Translations under genes and position numbers: made by a program
Notes under the pieces: generated by a model
The model's input: only the letters and a program-made list of their open reading frames with translations
The model's database searches: none
What the model was told of the DNA's origin: nothing
Source of the DNA: Bosea sp. PAMC 26642
GTDB taxonomy: Bacteria > Pseudomonadota > Alphaproteobacteria > Rhizobiales > Beijerinckiaceae
Direction: 5' to 3'
Length of the DNA: 64,000 bases
Assembly (NCBI RefSeq): GCF_001562255.1
Contig: NZ_CP014301.1
Location: 5,363,501 to 5,427,500, forward strand
Shown here: positions 52,177-63,965 of the stretch, piece after piece
Layout of the letters: each line of letters starts with the position of its first letter
How positions within the stretch are numbered: position 1 is the first letter of the stretch

Positions 52177-53139
52177 TCAGTTCACCCGCATACCGTCTAC
52201 CTTCGGTGCGGCGGAGCGCTGGTAAATCCGCGCCAGCATCCGGTCCTGCGTCTGGGCGATGCGCTGCAGCTTGGAGATCGCGCTCGGGTTCAGACGCAGC
52301 ATGCAGTCCGTCCAGATCTGGCCGAGATAGTCGAGTTCGTCTCTCAGATCGCCGGCCCGGCGGTTGAAGGCCGAAAACAGCGCGGTTTTGGCGGCGTGCA
52401 CGGGCAGCGATTCGCTGGCGTATCGACGGATCCAGTTTTCGCCTTCGCCGGCAGGGACGACCGCTTCCAGCCCGCCCGCATCCATGAACTGCTGCGCGCT
52501 CATCTCCTCGCCCGACAGCAGCATCTGCTCGGCCGCGCGGGCCCCCATGCGCCGCGACAGAACCGCGACAGCCGTGATCGGGAAATGGTTGAACTTGATT
52601 TCCGGATAGACGAACGAGGCCTGCTCCTCGGCGATCATGATGTTGCAGGAGCGTGGCGCGTCGATGCCACCGCCGATCGCCTTGGCGTGGATGGTCGACA
52701 TCGTGATCACGAGCCCGTTCAGTCCGCTCGCGTTCCAGACGGCGCCTTCGGTGGAAAGCCGCGCATATTCGGCCAGGGCCGCGCGGTCGTTCTTGGCCAG
52801 GCAATCCAGATAGAAGTCGAGATCCCCGCCGAGCGTGAAGAACGGCCCGGTGCCGCGAAAGGCGAGGAACCGCACCGGCGCGCGCTGATACTGGTCCGGT
52901 GCACCCCACAGCGCGAAGATCGCAAGCTGGATCTTGCCGAGACTGTCCAACAACTGGAGCGTGAAGACGGGCTTCAGTTCCGGTTTGATCGTGACCCACA
53001 GGATCTTGATCTCCGGCTCATAGGCCAACTGCACCTCCGGCAGGAAGCCCGCCTCATGCCGGATCGCGTCGATCACCTCGCATGATTCGAGCGCGGTCGG
53101 AGACGTCTGCTCTGCAATCGAAGCGAGAGAATGGAACAT
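52177..53139 (-). CDS. Crotonase-fold protein related to RpfF (DSF synthase)
   Basis: The 320-residue protein is a long crotonase of the RpfF subgroup: FRGTGPFFTLGGDLDFYLDC, then IGGGIDAPRSCNIMIAEEQA, then VYPEIKFNHFP. RpfF makes cis-2-unsaturated fatty acid signals using two glutamates. The second is present (YPEIKF), but the first position (GGGFE in RpfF) is Asp here. Activity may be altered. Reading on from a TTG at 53190 is possible; the ATG at 53139 is preferred. The partner kinase RpfC is not adjacent, but a GGDEF-EAL protein follows. Confidence 0.8.
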   Translation of the reverse strand: MFHSLASIAEQTSPTALESCEVIDAIRHEAGFLPEVQLAYEPEIKILWVTIKPELKPVFTLQLLDSLGKIQLAIFALWGAPDQYQRAPVRFLAFRGTGPFFTLGGDLDFYLDCLAKNDRAALAEYARLSTEGAVWNASGLNGLVITMSTIHAKAIGGGIDAPRSCNIMIAEEQASFVYPEIKFNHFPITAVAVLSRRMGARAAEQMLLSGEEMSAQQFMDAGGLEAVVPAGEGENWIRRYASESLPVHAAKTALFSAFNRRAGDLRDELDYLGQIWTDCMLRLNPSAISKLQRIAQTQDRMLARIYQRSAAPKVDGMRVN

Positions 53140-53191
53140 GCCGCACACCAATGTCGCCGCGTCTCGGGAACGCGTCGTCAAATTAGGCAAA

Positions 53192-53240
53192 GTTAATGGT
53201 CTGTAAACGAAAACAGATGGAAATGGTTAATTCCATTAAC
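53192..53240. promoter_or_regulatory. GTTAAT repeats upstream of the RpfF-like gene
   Basis: GTTAATGG at 53192-53199 recurs as its reverse complement CCATTAAC at 53233-53240. A perfect inverted repeat GTTAAT-N3-ATTAAC covers 53226-53240. The region is AT-rich and just upstream of the RpfF-like gene, so it is a candidate promoter/operator. Confidence 0.45.
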
Positions 53241-53615
53241 TTAAATTCCCTAACGTCAATGCGATAGAGCGGGTCTGGAGCCGACCGGAAGAAGCAGGCA
53301 GGCGATCAAAGCAAAGGGCGTGCGAGACGAGGCCGTCTGGCGAAAAGAGACGAGACCGGTGGTCAGAGAGCCAAACGTAGGATAATTTCCTTTCAGGAGT
53401 GTGCTTTCACGGCGTTTGGTCTGGATGGCACTGACTGCTCTCTGGGGATTTCGAGAATCGCCACGGCCTGTGCCGTCGAGGAACAACGCTCCGGCGCAAA
53501 GCGGCACAATGCGGAGCCGCGGACCGCCCGCTTGTCCAAACCGCCGCGCGGCGCTAACGCTTCGTCGCGAATTCGCCGCGATCCCGGCGTTGAACCATGG
53601 TGCCGAGTTGATGCC
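53241..53615. other. Gap without a supported gene
   Basis: About 375 bp between the divergent RpfF-like and small GTG-start genes. A long minus-strand frame crosses it but is the antisense shadow of murA. I see no gene or clear terminator here. Confidence 0.4.
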
Positions 53616-53777
53616 GTGAGCCAGCCATCCGCCGACGACGAGAAGAGGGCGCGCCTTGCGGCCGCCCTGCGCGAGAACCTGAAACGCCGCAAGGTTCAGG
53701 CTCGTGCCCGTCGTGCGGATGAGGCGCTCGCACAGGAGCCGGCTCCGCAAGCCCAGGCCGATTCCTCCCGGTCCTGA
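53616..53777 (+). CDS. Small conserved Rhizobiales protein upstream of murA
   Basis: The 53-residue protein (MSQPSADDEKRARLAAALRE, then NLKRRKVQARARRADEAL) is basic and helical. Short proteins with RAKLAAALRENLKRRKAQ-like sequences sit directly before murA in many Rhizobiales. The GTG at 53616 is used as the start. Function is unknown. Confidence 0.7.
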   Translation: MSQPSADDEKRARLAAALRENLKRRKVQARARRADEALAQEPAPQAQADSSRS

Positions 53778-53831
53778 CCCGCCTTCAAAACGACCGCCGG
53801 CTGCAGCCGCGTCGGCCCGACAGGACATGAC

Positions 53832-55121
53832 ATGGACAGGATACGCATCACCGGCGGCCAGCAGCTCAACGGCAGCATCCCGATTTCGGGCGCGAAGAAC
53901 GCCGCATTGCCGCTGATGATCGCGAGCCTGCTGACCGACGAGACCCTGACGCTGGCCAATGTGCCGCGCCTCTCGGATGTCAGCGCCCTCTCGCGCATCC
54001 TCTCCAACCAGGGCGTCGATCGGTCGATAGCCGGCAAGCGCGTCGGCCAGTCGGCCGAGACCGGCCAGACGATCGCGCTGACCGCGCGCCAGATCGTCGA
54101 TACCTGCGCCCCCTATGAGCTGGTCTCGACCATGCGCGCCAGCTTCTGGGTCATCGCACCGATTCTGGCGCGGATGGGTGAAGCCAAGGTCTCCCTGCCC
54201 GGCGGCTGCGCCATCGGCACGCGTCCCGTGGATTTGCTCTTGATGGCGCTGGAAAAGCTCGGCGCCGAGATCGTCATCGAAAACGGCTACGCGATCGCCC
54301 GTGCGCCCAAGGGCCTGCGCGGCGCCGAGATCGTCTTCCCGAAGGTGACGGTCGGCGGTACGCACACCGCGCTCATGGCTGCCGTTCTCGCGCGCGGCAC
54401 GACGGTGATCGAGAATGCGGCGCGTGAGCCCGAGGTCACCGATCTCGCCACCTGTCTGATCAAGATGGGCGCCAAGATCGAGGGCGCCGGCACATCCCGC
54501 ATCGTCGTCACCGGCGTCGCCCGGCTCGGCGGCGCCCACCATGCCGTGCTGCCCGACCGGATCGAGACCGGCACCTACGCCATGGCCGTGGCCATGACTG
54601 GTGGCGATGTCGTACTCGAGGGCGCGCGCGCCGACCTGCTGCAATCGGCGCTCGACGTGCTGGGGCAGGCGGGAGTGGACATCACCACGACCAATGAAGG
54701 CATCCGCGTGCGCCGCAACGGCGCCGGCCTGAACGCGGTCGATGTTGACACCGATCCCTTCCCCGGCTTCCCGACCGATCTGCAGGCCCAGTTCATGGCC
54801 TTGATGACGCGGGCGAAGGGCACGTCGCGCATCCGCGAGACCATCTTCGAGAACCGTTTCATGCATGTTCAGGAACTGGCCCGTCTTGGGGCGAAGATTA
54901 GGCTCGACGGCGACGTCGCCCATGTCGAGGGTGTCGCCAAGCTGACCGGCGCGCCTGTCATGGCGACCGATCTACGTGCCTCGGTCTCGCTCGTTATCGG
55001 CGGGCTGGCAGCCGAGGGCGACACCACGATCAACCGCGTCTACCATCTCGATCGTGGTTTCGAGGCGCTGGAGGCCAAGTTGACGCGCTGCGGTGCGCAG
55101 GTCGAACGGATCAGCGGTTGA
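53832..55121 (+). CDS. murA: UDP-N-acetylglucosamine 1-carboxyvinyltransferase
   Basis: The 429-residue enzyme transfers enolpyruvate from phosphoenolpyruvate to UDP-GlcNAc, the first committed step of peptidoglycan synthesis, in the cytoplasm. Lys22 (GAKNAAL) and the catalytic Cys126 ([11 protein letters not shown]), the residue attacked by fosfomycin, are present. Length matches the family. It is followed 31 bp later by the DUF2948 gene and then hisD, a gene order typical of Rhizobiales. Confidence 0.97.
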   Translation: MDRIRITGGQQLNGSIPISGAKNAALPLMIASLLTDETLTLANVPRLSDVSALSRILSNQGVDRSIAGKRVGQSAETGQTIALTARQIVDTCAPYELVSTMRASFWVIAPILARMGEAKVSLPGGCAIGTRPVDLLLMALEKLGAEIVIENGYAIARAPKGLRGAEIVFPKVTVGGTHTALMAAVLARGTTVIENAAREPEVTDLATCLIKMGAKIEGAGTSRIVVTGVARLGGAHHAVLPDRIETGTYAMAVAMTGGDVVLEGARADLLQSALDVLGQAGVDITTTNEGIRVRRNGAGLNAVDVDTDPFPGFPTDLQAQFMALMTRAKGTSRIRETIFENRFMHVQELARLGAKIRLDGDVAHVEGVAKLTGAPVMATDLRASVSLVIGGLAAEGDTTINRVYHLDRGFEALEAKLTRCGAQVERISG

Positions 55122-55152
55122 CGTTCGCCGAAGGCCTCGCCAGAACACGTCC

Positions 55153-55599
55153 ATGTCGGATGATGTCGCAGACCCGCTGAAGCTGATCGCGTTCGACGCC
55201 GAAGACTTGGCGGTCCTGTCCACGCATCTTCAGGATGCCGTCCTGAAGACCGGCGACCTCGTCTTCCTCCCGGCTGAGCGTCGCTTCGCCCTGGCGGCGC
55301 GGCGCTTCGACTGGGAAGGCGCTCAGACCGGCCACAAGCGCCGCCGCCTCACCGCGCTGCATTTCGAGCGCGTCACCGCGGCGCGCAGCACGAAGATCGA
55401 CCCGGCCGCGTCCGACGCGGTGCTCAATCTGTTGGCGATCACCTTCGTCGAGGCCGAGAGCCCGGCGGGTGCCGTCACCCTGCATTTCTCGGATGGCGCC
55501 GCGATCCGGCTGGAGGTCGAATGCGTCGAGGCCCAGATGAAGGACCTCGGTCCGATCTGGGAAGCCGCCGCAGCTCCGGACCACCCGGACGCCGCCTGA
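55153..55599 (+). CDS. DUF2948 family protein
   Basis: The 148-residue protein fits DUF2948: PLKLIAFDAEDLAVLSTHLQ, then FDWE followed by KRRRLTALHFERV, then GAAIRLEVECVEAQMKDLG. Function is unknown, but the gene is consistently placed between murA and hisD in Rhizobiales. The ATG at 55153 is used; an open frame begins at 55093 inside murA. Confidence 0.9.
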   Translation: MSDDVADPLKLIAFDAEDLAVLSTHLQDAVLKTGDLVFLPAERRFALAARRFDWEGAQTGHKRRRLTALHFERVTAARSTKIDPAASDAVLNLLAITFVEAESPAGAVTLHFSDGAAIRLEVECVEAQMKDLGPIWEAAAAPDHPDAA

Positions 55600-55682
55600 C
55601 CCCTTCGGGACAAAGCAAATCGGCGATCGGACGGCTTTAGGCCCTCGCGATCGTCAGGATGGACAGATTTCAGGAATGAACG

Positions 55683-56975
55683 ATGCCCATCAGGCTCGAT
55701 GACAGGGATGCCGGTTTCGCTCAGGCTTTCGCCGCGCTGCTGACGGCCAAGCGCGAGGTCTCGGAAGAGGTCGATGCGGTCGCCGCCGACATCATCGCGC
55801 AGGTCCGCGCAGATGGCGACAAGGCGGTCGTCGCGCTGACCAGCCGCTTCGACGAACTCGACCTCACGCCGCAGACCCTGCGCGTCGGCGAGGCCGAGAT
55901 CGACGCTGCCATCACAGCCTGCTCGCCGGACAGGTTGGCGGCGCTGGAGACCGCGCGCGGGCGGATCGAGACCTATCACCGGCGCCAGAAGCCGGCCGAT
56001 TCCTGGGAGCGCGACGCGCTCGGCGTCGAGAGCGGCTGGCGCTGGAGCGCGATCGAGGCCGTCGGCCTCTATGTGCCGGGCGGCACCGCGAGCTATCCCT
56101 CTTCCGTCTTGATGAACGCTGTGCCGGCGAAGGTCGCCGGCGTCGACCGCATCGTCATGGTCGCCCCGACCCCGCGCGGGCAGACCAACCCGCTTGTGCT
56201 GGCGGCCGCGCGCCTGGCCGGCGTCGACGAGGTCTATCGGATCGGTGGCGCGCAGGCGGTGGCGGCGCTGGCCTATGGCACCGCCTCGATCGCACCCGTC
56301 GCCAAGATCGTCGGGCCGGGCAACGCTTATGTCGCCGCCGCCAAGCGCCGCGTCTTCGGCCAGGTCGGCATCGACATGATCGCCGGCCCCTCGGAAGTGC
56401 TGGTCATCGCCGACAGGACCGCCAATCCCGACTGGATCGCGGCCGACCTTCTGGCGCAGGCCGAGCATGATGCCTCGGCCCAGCCGATTCTCATGACCGA
56501 CGACGCCGCGCTCGCCGAAGAGGTCGAGAAGGCCGTGCAGGCACAGCTGAAGACCTTGCCGCGCCAGGCCATCGCGGCGCGAAGCTGGCAGGATTTCGGC
56601 GCGATCATCCTGGTCGCCGATCTCGAGGCGGCGGTTCCGCTGGTCGACCGATTGGCGCCGGAGCATCTCGAGATCATCACGGCCGATCCCGAGCGGCTTT
56701 CCGGACTGATCCGCAATGCCGGCGCGATCTTCCTCGGCGGTCATACGCCGGAAGCGATCGGCGACTATGTCGGCGGGCCAAACCATGTGCTGCCGACGGC
56801 CCGCTCGGCGCGCTTCTCGTCTGGCCTCGGCGTGCCGGACTTCATGAAGCGGACATCGCTGTTGAGATGCAGCCCCGACGGTTTGCGCGCATTGGCGCCT
56901 GCGGCCGTGGAACTTGCCGAAGCGGAGGGCTTGCAGGCGCATGGCCGTTCCGTGACGATCAGGCTGAATCTCTGA
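55683..56975 (+). CDS. hisD: Histidinol dehydrogenase
   Basis: The 430-residue enzyme oxidises histidinol to histidine in two NAD-dependent steps. The family signature region [15 protein letters not shown] is followed by [20 protein letters not shown]. Zinc-binding and catalytic Glu/His residues occur in APEHLEII and [20 protein letters not shown]. It is the third gene of the murA group and stands apart from other his genes, as usual in Alphaproteobacteria. Confidence 0.97.
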   Translation: MPIRLDDRDAGFAQAFAALLTAKREVSEEVDAVAADIIAQVRADGDKAVVALTSRFDELDLTPQTLRVGEAEIDAAITACSPDRLAALETARGRIETYHRRQKPADSWERDALGVESGWRWSAIEAVGLYVPGGTASYPSSVLMNAVPAKVAGVDRIVMVAPTPRGQTNPLVLAAARLAGVDEVYRIGGAQAVAALAYGTASIAPVAKIVGPGNAYVAAAKRRVFGQVGIDMIAGPSEVLVIADRTANPDWIAADLLAQAEHDASAQPILMTDDAALAEEVEKAVQAQLKTLPRQAIAARSWQDFGAIILVADLEAAVPLVDRLAPEHLEIITADPERLSGLIRNAGAIFLGGHTPEAIGDYVGGPNHVLPTARSARFSSGLGVPDFMKRTSLLRCSPDGLRALAPAAVELAEAEGLQAHGRSVTIRLNL

Positions 56976-57015
56976 GCCAGTTCCGCAACGCCGCTCAGCG
57001 CCGACCGGAGACCGC

Positions 57016-57504
57016 ATGTCCGAAAGCCCACCAGCCGACAGGCAGTGCCTGATCGGCGTCACCCTCGACGAAGCCTCGCTCGGCCGGGGCACGCCCGATC
57101 AGGAGCACGAGCGCGCGATTGCGATCTATGACCTGATCGAGCGCAATCACTTTGCACTTCCCGAGCATGAGGGCGGTCCCTATCTCGCCCATCTCGCGCT
57201 GGTGGAACGCCGGCTCGTCTTCGAGATCAAACAGGCCGACGGCACGCCCGTCATTGCCCATCATCTCTCGCTCACCCCCTTCAAGCGCATCATCAAGGAC
57301 TACGAGATGGTCTGCGAGAGCTACTATGCCGCCATCCGCACCGCGACGCCCTCGCAGATCGAGGCGATCGACATGGGCAGGCGCGGCCTCCATGACGAGG
57401 CGGCCGGCATCCTGGTCGAGCGCCTCGCCACCAAGGTAGAGGTCGATCATGACACGGCCCGCCGCTTCTTCACCCTGATCTACGCCCTGCACTGGAAGGG
57501 CTGA
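57016..57504 (+). CDS. UPF0262 family protein
   Basis: The 162-residue protein matches UPF0262: [20 protein letters not shown], then [20 protein letters not shown], then [20 protein letters not shown]. The family is restricted to Alphaproteobacteria and has no known function. It follows hisD and precedes the phosphatase gene by 5 bp, consistent with one transcript. Confidence 0.92.
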   Translation: MSESPPADRQCLIGVTLDEASLGRGTPDQEHERAIAIYDLIERNHFALPEHEGGPYLAHLALVERRLVFEIKQADGTPVIAHHLSLTPFKRIIKDYEMVCESYYAAIRTATPSQIEAIDMGRRGLHDEAAGILVERLATKVEVDHDTARRFFTLIYALHWKG

Positions 57505-57509
57505 CGCGG

Positions 57510-58034
57510 GTGGAGCCCAAGGCGTTTCCAGGCGGCAAGACGCCTCCGGGCGGCATGGGCCCCGGCACGGACGACGAAATGTCGCCGAACGCCCCCAGGC
57601 CGCTGCGCAAGGTCCAGAGCGTGTTGTTCATGTGCGCGCAGAACGCCGTCCGGTCGCCGATGGCCGAGGCCATGGCCAAGCATTTCTTCGGCAAGGCGAT
57701 CTATGTCCAGTCGGCGGGCGCCCGCAAGGGTGAGATCGACGGCTTTGCCTTGACGGTGCTCGACGAGATCGGCATCGACGCCCACAAGCATAAGCCGAAG
57801 TCGATCGAGGAGCTTGAGGAGTGGGAGGGTCTGAACTTCGACCTCATCGTCTCGCTCTCGCCGGAAGCCCATCACAAGGCGCTCGATCTGACCCGTACCG
57901 TCGCTGCCGACGTGGAGTATTGGCCGACTGTCGACCCCACTGCGGTGCAGGGATCGCGCGAGCACATGCTCGACGCATATCGCGAGGTCCGCGACGGGCT
58001 GATGAAGCGGATCAAGGAGCGGCTGAAGAGCTGA
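57510..58034 (+). CDS. Low-molecular-weight protein tyrosine phosphatase-like protein
   Basis: The 174-residue protein has the Cys-x5-Arg loop at Cys42-Arg48 (MCAQNAVRSP) and an Asp in PTVDPTAV. This places it in the LMW phosphatase/arsenate reductase superfamily. In Rhizobiales this gene follows UPF0262. Its GTG start at 57510 gives a proline/glycine-rich N-terminal extension; an ATG at 57579 would give the core domain. It converges on deoB. Confidence 0.9.
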   Translation: MEPKAFPGGKTPPGGMGPGTDDEMSPNAPRPLRKVQSVLFMCAQNAVRSPMAEAMAKHFFGKAIYVQSAGARKGEIDGFALTVLDEIGIDAHKHKPKSIEELEEWEGLNFDLIVSLSPEAHHKALDLTRTVAADVEYWPTVDPTAVQGSREHMLDAYREVRDGLMKRIKERLKS

Positions 58035-58041
58035 GGACGTT

Positions 58042-59259
58042 CTACCAAGCCCGCCCCGGCCCGACAGACCCGACGCCCAGCCATTGGCCGATCGTGGCAG
58101 CGATGTCGGAGAAACTCGCGCGCCGTCCGATCGAGCCTGCGGCGATATCGGGGCCGAAGGCCAGGATCGGCACATTCTCGCGGGTATGGTCGGTGCCCGG
58201 CCAGGTCGGGTCGTTGCCATGGTCGGCGGTGATGACCGCGAGATCGCCCGGCTTCAGCGCCGCCTCCAGCCGAGGCAGCATCGCATCGAACGCCTCCAGC
58301 GCCGCGGCATAGCCCGGCACGTCGCGGCGATGGCCGAACTCCGTGTCGAAATCGACGAGGTTGACGAAGCAGAAGCCGCCATCCGGCAGGCGCTCCAGCG
58401 CCTCGAGCGCCGCCTCGAACATCGCCGCATTGCCGAATCGCTTGACCTCCTCGCCCGTCGCACGATGGGCGAAGATGTCGCCGATCTTGCCGACGGTGAC
58501 GACGCTGCGGCCCCGTGCCGCCAGACGGTCGAGGATCGTCTCGTCGGGCGGCGGAATGGCGAAATCCTTGCGGTTCCCGGTGCGCGAAAACCCGGTTTCC
58601 TCGCTGCCGACGAAGGGCCGTGCGATGACACGGCCGACCCGCAGCGGATCGACCAGCACGCGTACGGTGCGGCAGAGCGCGTAGAGCCGCTCCAGCCCGA
58701 AATGCTCCTCATGCGCGGCGATCTGCAGCACGGAATCGACGGATGTGTAGCAGATCGGCTTGCCCGTACGGATATGCTCCGACGCCAGCTCGTCGATGAT
58801 CCCGACACCCGAGGCATGCTTGTTGCCGAGAATGCCGGGCAGGGCGCCCTCCCGGATGATCGCGGCAGTCAGATCCGGTGGGAAGGAGTTCTCCAGCGCG
58901 GTGAAGTACCCCCAGGCGAACGGCACGGGACAGCCGGCGATCTCCCAATGGCCCGACGGCGTATCCTTGCCCTGGCTGATCTCGACGCCGTAGCCGTATT
59001 GGCCAGTGGGAATGACGGGCTTGGCGACGCCGGCGAGCGGCGATCCCGTCGACGCTTCGCAAGCATGGGCAAGGCCGAGCCGGGCAAGGTTGGGCAGTGC
59101 CAGCGGGCCATGGCGAAGGCCTTCGCGGTCGCCGCGCCCATCGATGCAGGCCTGCGCGATATGGCCGAGCGTATCTGCGCCCTCATCGCCATAGGCGGCG
59201 GCATCCTCCGCCCCGCCGCAACCGACGGAATCGAGCACGATCAGGATGGCGCGCGCCAC
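58042..59259 (-). CDS. deoB: Phosphopentomutase
   Basis: The 405-residue enzyme interconverts ribose-1- and ribose-5-phosphate (also the deoxy forms) in nucleoside salvage. It has alkaline-phosphatase-superfamily metal sites: [12 protein letters not shown] at the N-terminus, KDTPSGHWE with the phospho-acceptor Thr, and [18 protein letters not shown] near the C-terminus. It begins 2 bp after the yejF stop, so it may be co-transcribed with the peptide transporter. Confidence 0.96.
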   Translation of the reverse strand: MARAILIVLDSVGCGGAEDAAAYGDEGADTLGHIAQACIDGRGDREGLRHGPLALPNLARLGLAHACEASTGSPLAGVAKPVIPTGQYGYGVEISQGKDTPSGHWEIAGCPVPFAWGYFTALENSFPPDLTAAIIREGALPGILGNKHASGVGIIDELASEHIRTGKPICYTSVDSVLQIAAHEEHFGLERLYALCRTVRVLVDPLRVGRVIARPFVGSEETGFSRTGNRKDFAIPPPDETILDRLAARGRSVVTVGKIGDIFAHRATGEEVKRFGNAAMFEAALEALERLPDGGFCFVNLVDFDTEFGHRRDVPGYAAALEAFDAMLPRLEAALKPGDLAVITADHGNDPTWPGTDHTRENVPILAFGPDIAAGSIGRRASFSDIAATIGQWLGVGSVGPGRAW

Positions 59260-59261
59260 CG

Positions 59262-60889
<1,628 letters not shown>

Positions 60890-60893
<4 letters not shown>

Positions 60894-61408
60894 GAATTCA
60901 GTTCGTTTCTCAAGGCGTCCAAGGCTTCAACCGTCATCTTCACGAAATGGAAGCGCCGAGGCGACGCGCGCCACGCGTCGTCGCGATCGAGACCCCGTGC
61001 TAGCCTTGTGTCGCCCGTAACAAAATGCGTGCAACCGAAATGATATGCTGTGGCCGCATGAATCGCGTCGGGTGTCTTCAACGATGACATCCGCGCACGC
61101 ATAATTGCCGCTTGAAGCAATATGTCGCGATGCAGAGGCTTCGTCTGGAGGAGTAGTCCCTCGGGGATCAGGTTGCCGAGATACCAATCGTGATCTGCTC
61201 GCTTAGTAGGGTCTTCGAGTTCCGGCTTTCGATCGATCAAGCCTTGGATTGGCTTGTTCAGAACCTCGACAAGCGAGAGGTCGCTCGTGATGAACGGAGG
61301 CTCGTCATTGGCGTGATCGACGATGAGGTTTACCAACGCCTGTCCTACAGGCGTCTGTTTTTCTCTGGCGTCGATAATCGCGCAGGCGTCGAGGTAAACA
61401 AGCGCCAT
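60890..61408 (-). CDS. PIN-domain toxin, VapC-like
   Basis: The 172-residue PIN ribonuclease has the acidic quartet Asp7 (YLDACAI), Glu48 (SLVEVLNKP), Asp114 (TPDAIHAAT) and Asp133 (TGDTRLAR). It is a toxin of a toxin-antitoxin pair with the upstream 78-residue gene (7-bp gap). The pair sits between yejE and yejF, and the toxin's stop overlaps the yejF start. Transfer is likely; the flanking transporter genes are typical Yej genes. Confidence 0.88.
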
Positions 61409-61415
61409 TTTTGCG

Positions 61416-61652
61416 CTAGGAGTCCCATTCGTCGCGGAGCTTGCGAACCCGTTCGACCGAATCGTCCGCGCTTGGCCGCAATGTTCGGCGATGTTCTAGC
61501 AACTCGGCGATCGCGGCAGCCCTATCGACGCTCCTCGATTTTTCGCCGTCGGTTTCGATGACTAGTGTCACAGTCTGCACGAGCCCGAGTTCGGCCCGCA
61601 AATCCTCGGGTAACCGTTCGACCGGATAATGCTCTCGCACGATCTTGTTCAT
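61416..61652 (-). CDS. Antitoxin of the PIN toxin pair
   Basis: The 78-residue protein (MNKIVREHYPVERLPEDLRA, then a charged helical C-terminus ending RKLRDEWDS) precedes the PIN toxin on the same strand. Its layout fits an antitoxin with an N-terminal DNA-binding and C-terminal toxin-binding part. GAGGAGAGAGG precedes the ATG. It would also repress the pair. Its family is not clear. Confidence 0.8.
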   Translation of the reverse strand: MNKIVREHYPVERLPEDLRAELGLVQTVTLVIETDGEKSRSVDRAAAIAELLEHRRTLRPSADDSVERVRKLRDEWDS

Positions 61653-61687
61653 CGCCTCTCTCCTCGACGGCGATCCTATCACATCCA

Positions 61688-62869
61688 TCATGCGAACGTC
61701 TTCCGTGGATCGAACGCATCCCGGACCGCCTCGCCGATGAAGATCAGCAGCGACAGCATCAGTGCGATCACGACGAAGCCCGAGAGCCCGAGCCAGGGCG
61801 CCTGCAGGTTCGACTTGCCCTGTGCCAGAAGCTCCCCCAGCGAGGGCGAGCCCGGCGGCAGGCCGAAGCCCAGGAAGTCGAGCGACGTCAGCGTGGTGAT
61901 CGAGCCGTTCAGGATGAAGGGCAGAAAGGTCAGCGTCGCGACCATGGCGTTGGGCAGAAGATGCTTGACCATGATCGACGCGTTGGAGAGCCCGAGCGCG
62001 CGGGCGGCCCGGACATACTCGAAATTGCGCGCCCGCAGGAACTCGGCCCTGACCACGCCGACGAGCGCGACCCAGGAAAACAGCAGCAGGATGCCGAGCA
62101 GCACGAAGAAGCTCGGCGTGATGATCGCCGCCACGATGATCAGCAGATAGAGCGCCGGGATCGAGGTCCAGATCTCGATGACACGCTGGAAGATCAGGTC
62201 GGTCCAGCCGCCGAAATAGCCCTGGATGGCGCCCGCCGCGATCCCGATCACCGAGGAGATGCCGCACAGGATCAGCCCGAACAGGATCGAGATGCGGAAC
62301 CCGTAGATCAGCCGCGCGACGACGTCGCGGCCCTGGTCGTCGGTGCCGAGCCAGTTCCATTCCAAGTCGCGGCAGCCCGTGCCGCCGCTGCGCTGCGCGA
62401 TGACTTGGCACTGCTCGTCCTTGAGCATCCAGGTCGGCGGGGCCGGCGCCGGCACGGGCAGGTCGAGGTTGTGCGTCTGGTAGGAATAGCGGATCGGCGG
62501 CCAGATGGCCCAGCCATTCGCGCCGATCTCCTTGGCGATGACGGGGTCGCGATAATCGGTGGTGGCGAGGAAGCCGCCGAACTTCTCCTCGGGGTAGTTC
62601 ACCGCGACAGGAAACAGCCACTCGCCCTTGTAGCGCACGATCAGCGGCCGGTCGTTCGCGAGGAATTCGGCGAAGAGCGACAGCACGAACAGGGTCAGGA
62701 AGAGCCAGAGCGACCACCAGCCGCGCTTGTTGGCCTTGAAGTTGTTCAGCCGCCGTCGGTTGATCGGCGAAAGCTTCAACCACCCCTGCTGTCCGGCCTC
62801 GGCGGGAGCGAGTGCGGGGGCCATGCCGCGCAGGGCTGCCGGCGGCGCTTCGATCAGCGTGTCGCTCAT
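61688..62869 (-). CDS. yejE: Peptide ABC transporter permease YejE
   Basis: The 393-residue permease has an N-terminal membrane helix, a large periplasmic loop with WNGLG-like WNWLGTDDQGRDVVAR, and five further helices. The binding-protein-dependent transport motif EFLRARNFEYVRAARALGLS contacts the ATPase. It pairs with YejB. The ATG at 62869 is 4 bp downstream of the yejB stop. Confidence 0.95.
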   Translation of the reverse strand: MSDTLIEAPPAALRGMAPALAPAEAGQQGWLKLSPINRRRLNNFKANKRGWWSLWLFLTLFVLSLFAEFLANDRPLIVRYKGEWLFPVAVNYPEEKFGGFLATTDYRDPVIAKEIGANGWAIWPPIRYSYQTHNLDLPVPAPAPPTWMLKDEQCQVIAQRSGGTGCRDLEWNWLGTDDQGRDVVARLIYGFRISILFGLILCGISSVIGIAAGAIQGYFGGWTDLIFQRVIEIWTSIPALYLLIIVAAIITPSFFVLLGILLLFSWVALVGVVRAEFLRARNFEYVRAARALGLSNASIMVKHLLPNAMVATLTFLPFILNGSITTLTSLDFLGFGLPPGSPSLGELLAQGKSNLQAPWLGLSGFVVIALMLSLLIFIGEAVRDAFDPRKTFA

Positions 62870-62873
62870 GCCC

Positions 62874-63965
62874 TTACGTCTCCCGCGTCTCGAAATCGAT
62901 GCGGGGGTCGACCCAAGTGTAGGTCAGGTCAGTGATGAGATGCACGAACAGGCCGATCAGCGAGAAGATGTAGAGATTGGCGAAGACGACCGGGTAGTCG
63001 CGGTTGACGATCGCCTCGAAGGACAAAAGCCCCAGCCCATCCAGCGAGAAGATCGTCTCGATCAGCAGCGAACCGGCGAAAAGCGCATGGACGAAGGCAC
63101 CCGGGAAGCCCGCGATCACGATCAGCATGGCGTTGCGGAAGACATGGCCGTAGAGCACGCCGCGTTCGGAAAGCCCCTTCATCCGCGCGGTCAGGACATA
63201 TTGCTTCCGGATTTCGTCGAGGAACGAGTTCTTGGTCAGCAGCGTCGAGGTCGCAAACGCGCCCAGCGCCATTGCAGTGACCGGCAGGGCGATGTGCCAG
63301 AGATAATCCGCGATCTTCCCGAAGACGCTCAACTGCGCGAAATTGTCGGAATAGAGCCCGCGCAAGGGAAAGACCTGCCAGAACGAGCCGCCGGCAAACA
63401 GCACGATCAGCAGGATCGCGAACAGGAAGCCTGGAATCGCGTAGCCGACGATGACGACCGCGCTCGTCCAGGTATCGAAGCGCGAGCCGTCCTTCACCGC
63501 CTTGCGGATGCCGAGCGGGATCGAGATCGCATAGGAGAGCAGCGTCATCCACAGCCCCAGCGAGATCGAGACCGGCAGTTTCTCCTTGATCAGCTGCAGC
63601 ACCGGCGCATCGCGAAAATAGCTGCGGCCGAAATCGAAGCGGATATAATCGCCCAGCATTTTCGCGAAGCGCTCATGCGCCGGCTTGTCGAAACCGAACT
63701 GCTTTTCCAGTTCCTTGATGAAGGCGGGATCGAGCCCCTGCGCGCCGCGATAGGCCGAACTTGCGTCGCCGCCCGCCTGCAGCCCGTCGCCGCCTTGCCC
63801 ACCGCCGACGCGGTCGCTCGTGCTGCTGTTGGGGTTCTGCAACTGCGAGATCACGCGCTCGACGGGGCCGCCCGGCGCGAACTGCACGATCACGAACGAA
63901 ATTAGCAAGATGCCGAACAGCGTCGGGACCATCAGCGCGATGCGGCGGGCGATGTAGTTTAGCAT
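62874..63965 (-). CDS. yejB: Peptide ABC transporter permease YejB
   Basis: The 363-residue permease of the DppB/OppB type begins [20 protein letters not shown], with a long periplasmic segment followed by five helices. The motif [20 protein letters not shown] is the ATPase-contact loop. It is the first visible gene of the yej operon; the solute-binding protein YejA is expected further right, beyond the window. Confidence 0.95.
   Translation of the reverse strand: MLNYIARRIALMVPTLFGILLISFVIVQFAPGGPVERVISQLQNPNSSTSDRVGGGQGGDGLQAGGDASSAYRGAQGLDPAFIKELEKQFGFDKPAHERFAKMLGDYIRFDFGRSYFRDAPVLQLIKEKLPVSISLGLWMTLLSYAISIPLGIRKAVKDGSRFDTWTSAVVIVGYAIPGFLFAILLIVLFAGGSFWQVFPLRGLYSDNFAQLSVFGKIADYLWHIALPVTAMALGAFATSTLLTKNSFLDEIRKQYVLTARMKGLSERGVLYGHVFRNAMLIVIAGFPGAFVHALFAGSLLIETIFSLDGLGLLSFEAIVNRDYPVVFANLYIFSLIGLFVHLITDLTYTWVDPRIDFETRET

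Noticed and set aside
53256..54923. Minus-strand open frame of 555 codons
   Set aside because: It is antisense to murA, and its translation is His/Arg/Gly-rich without domain character.
55323..57092. Minus-strand open frame of 589 codons
   Set aside because: It is antisense to hisD and part of the DUF2948 gene; both sense genes are clear.
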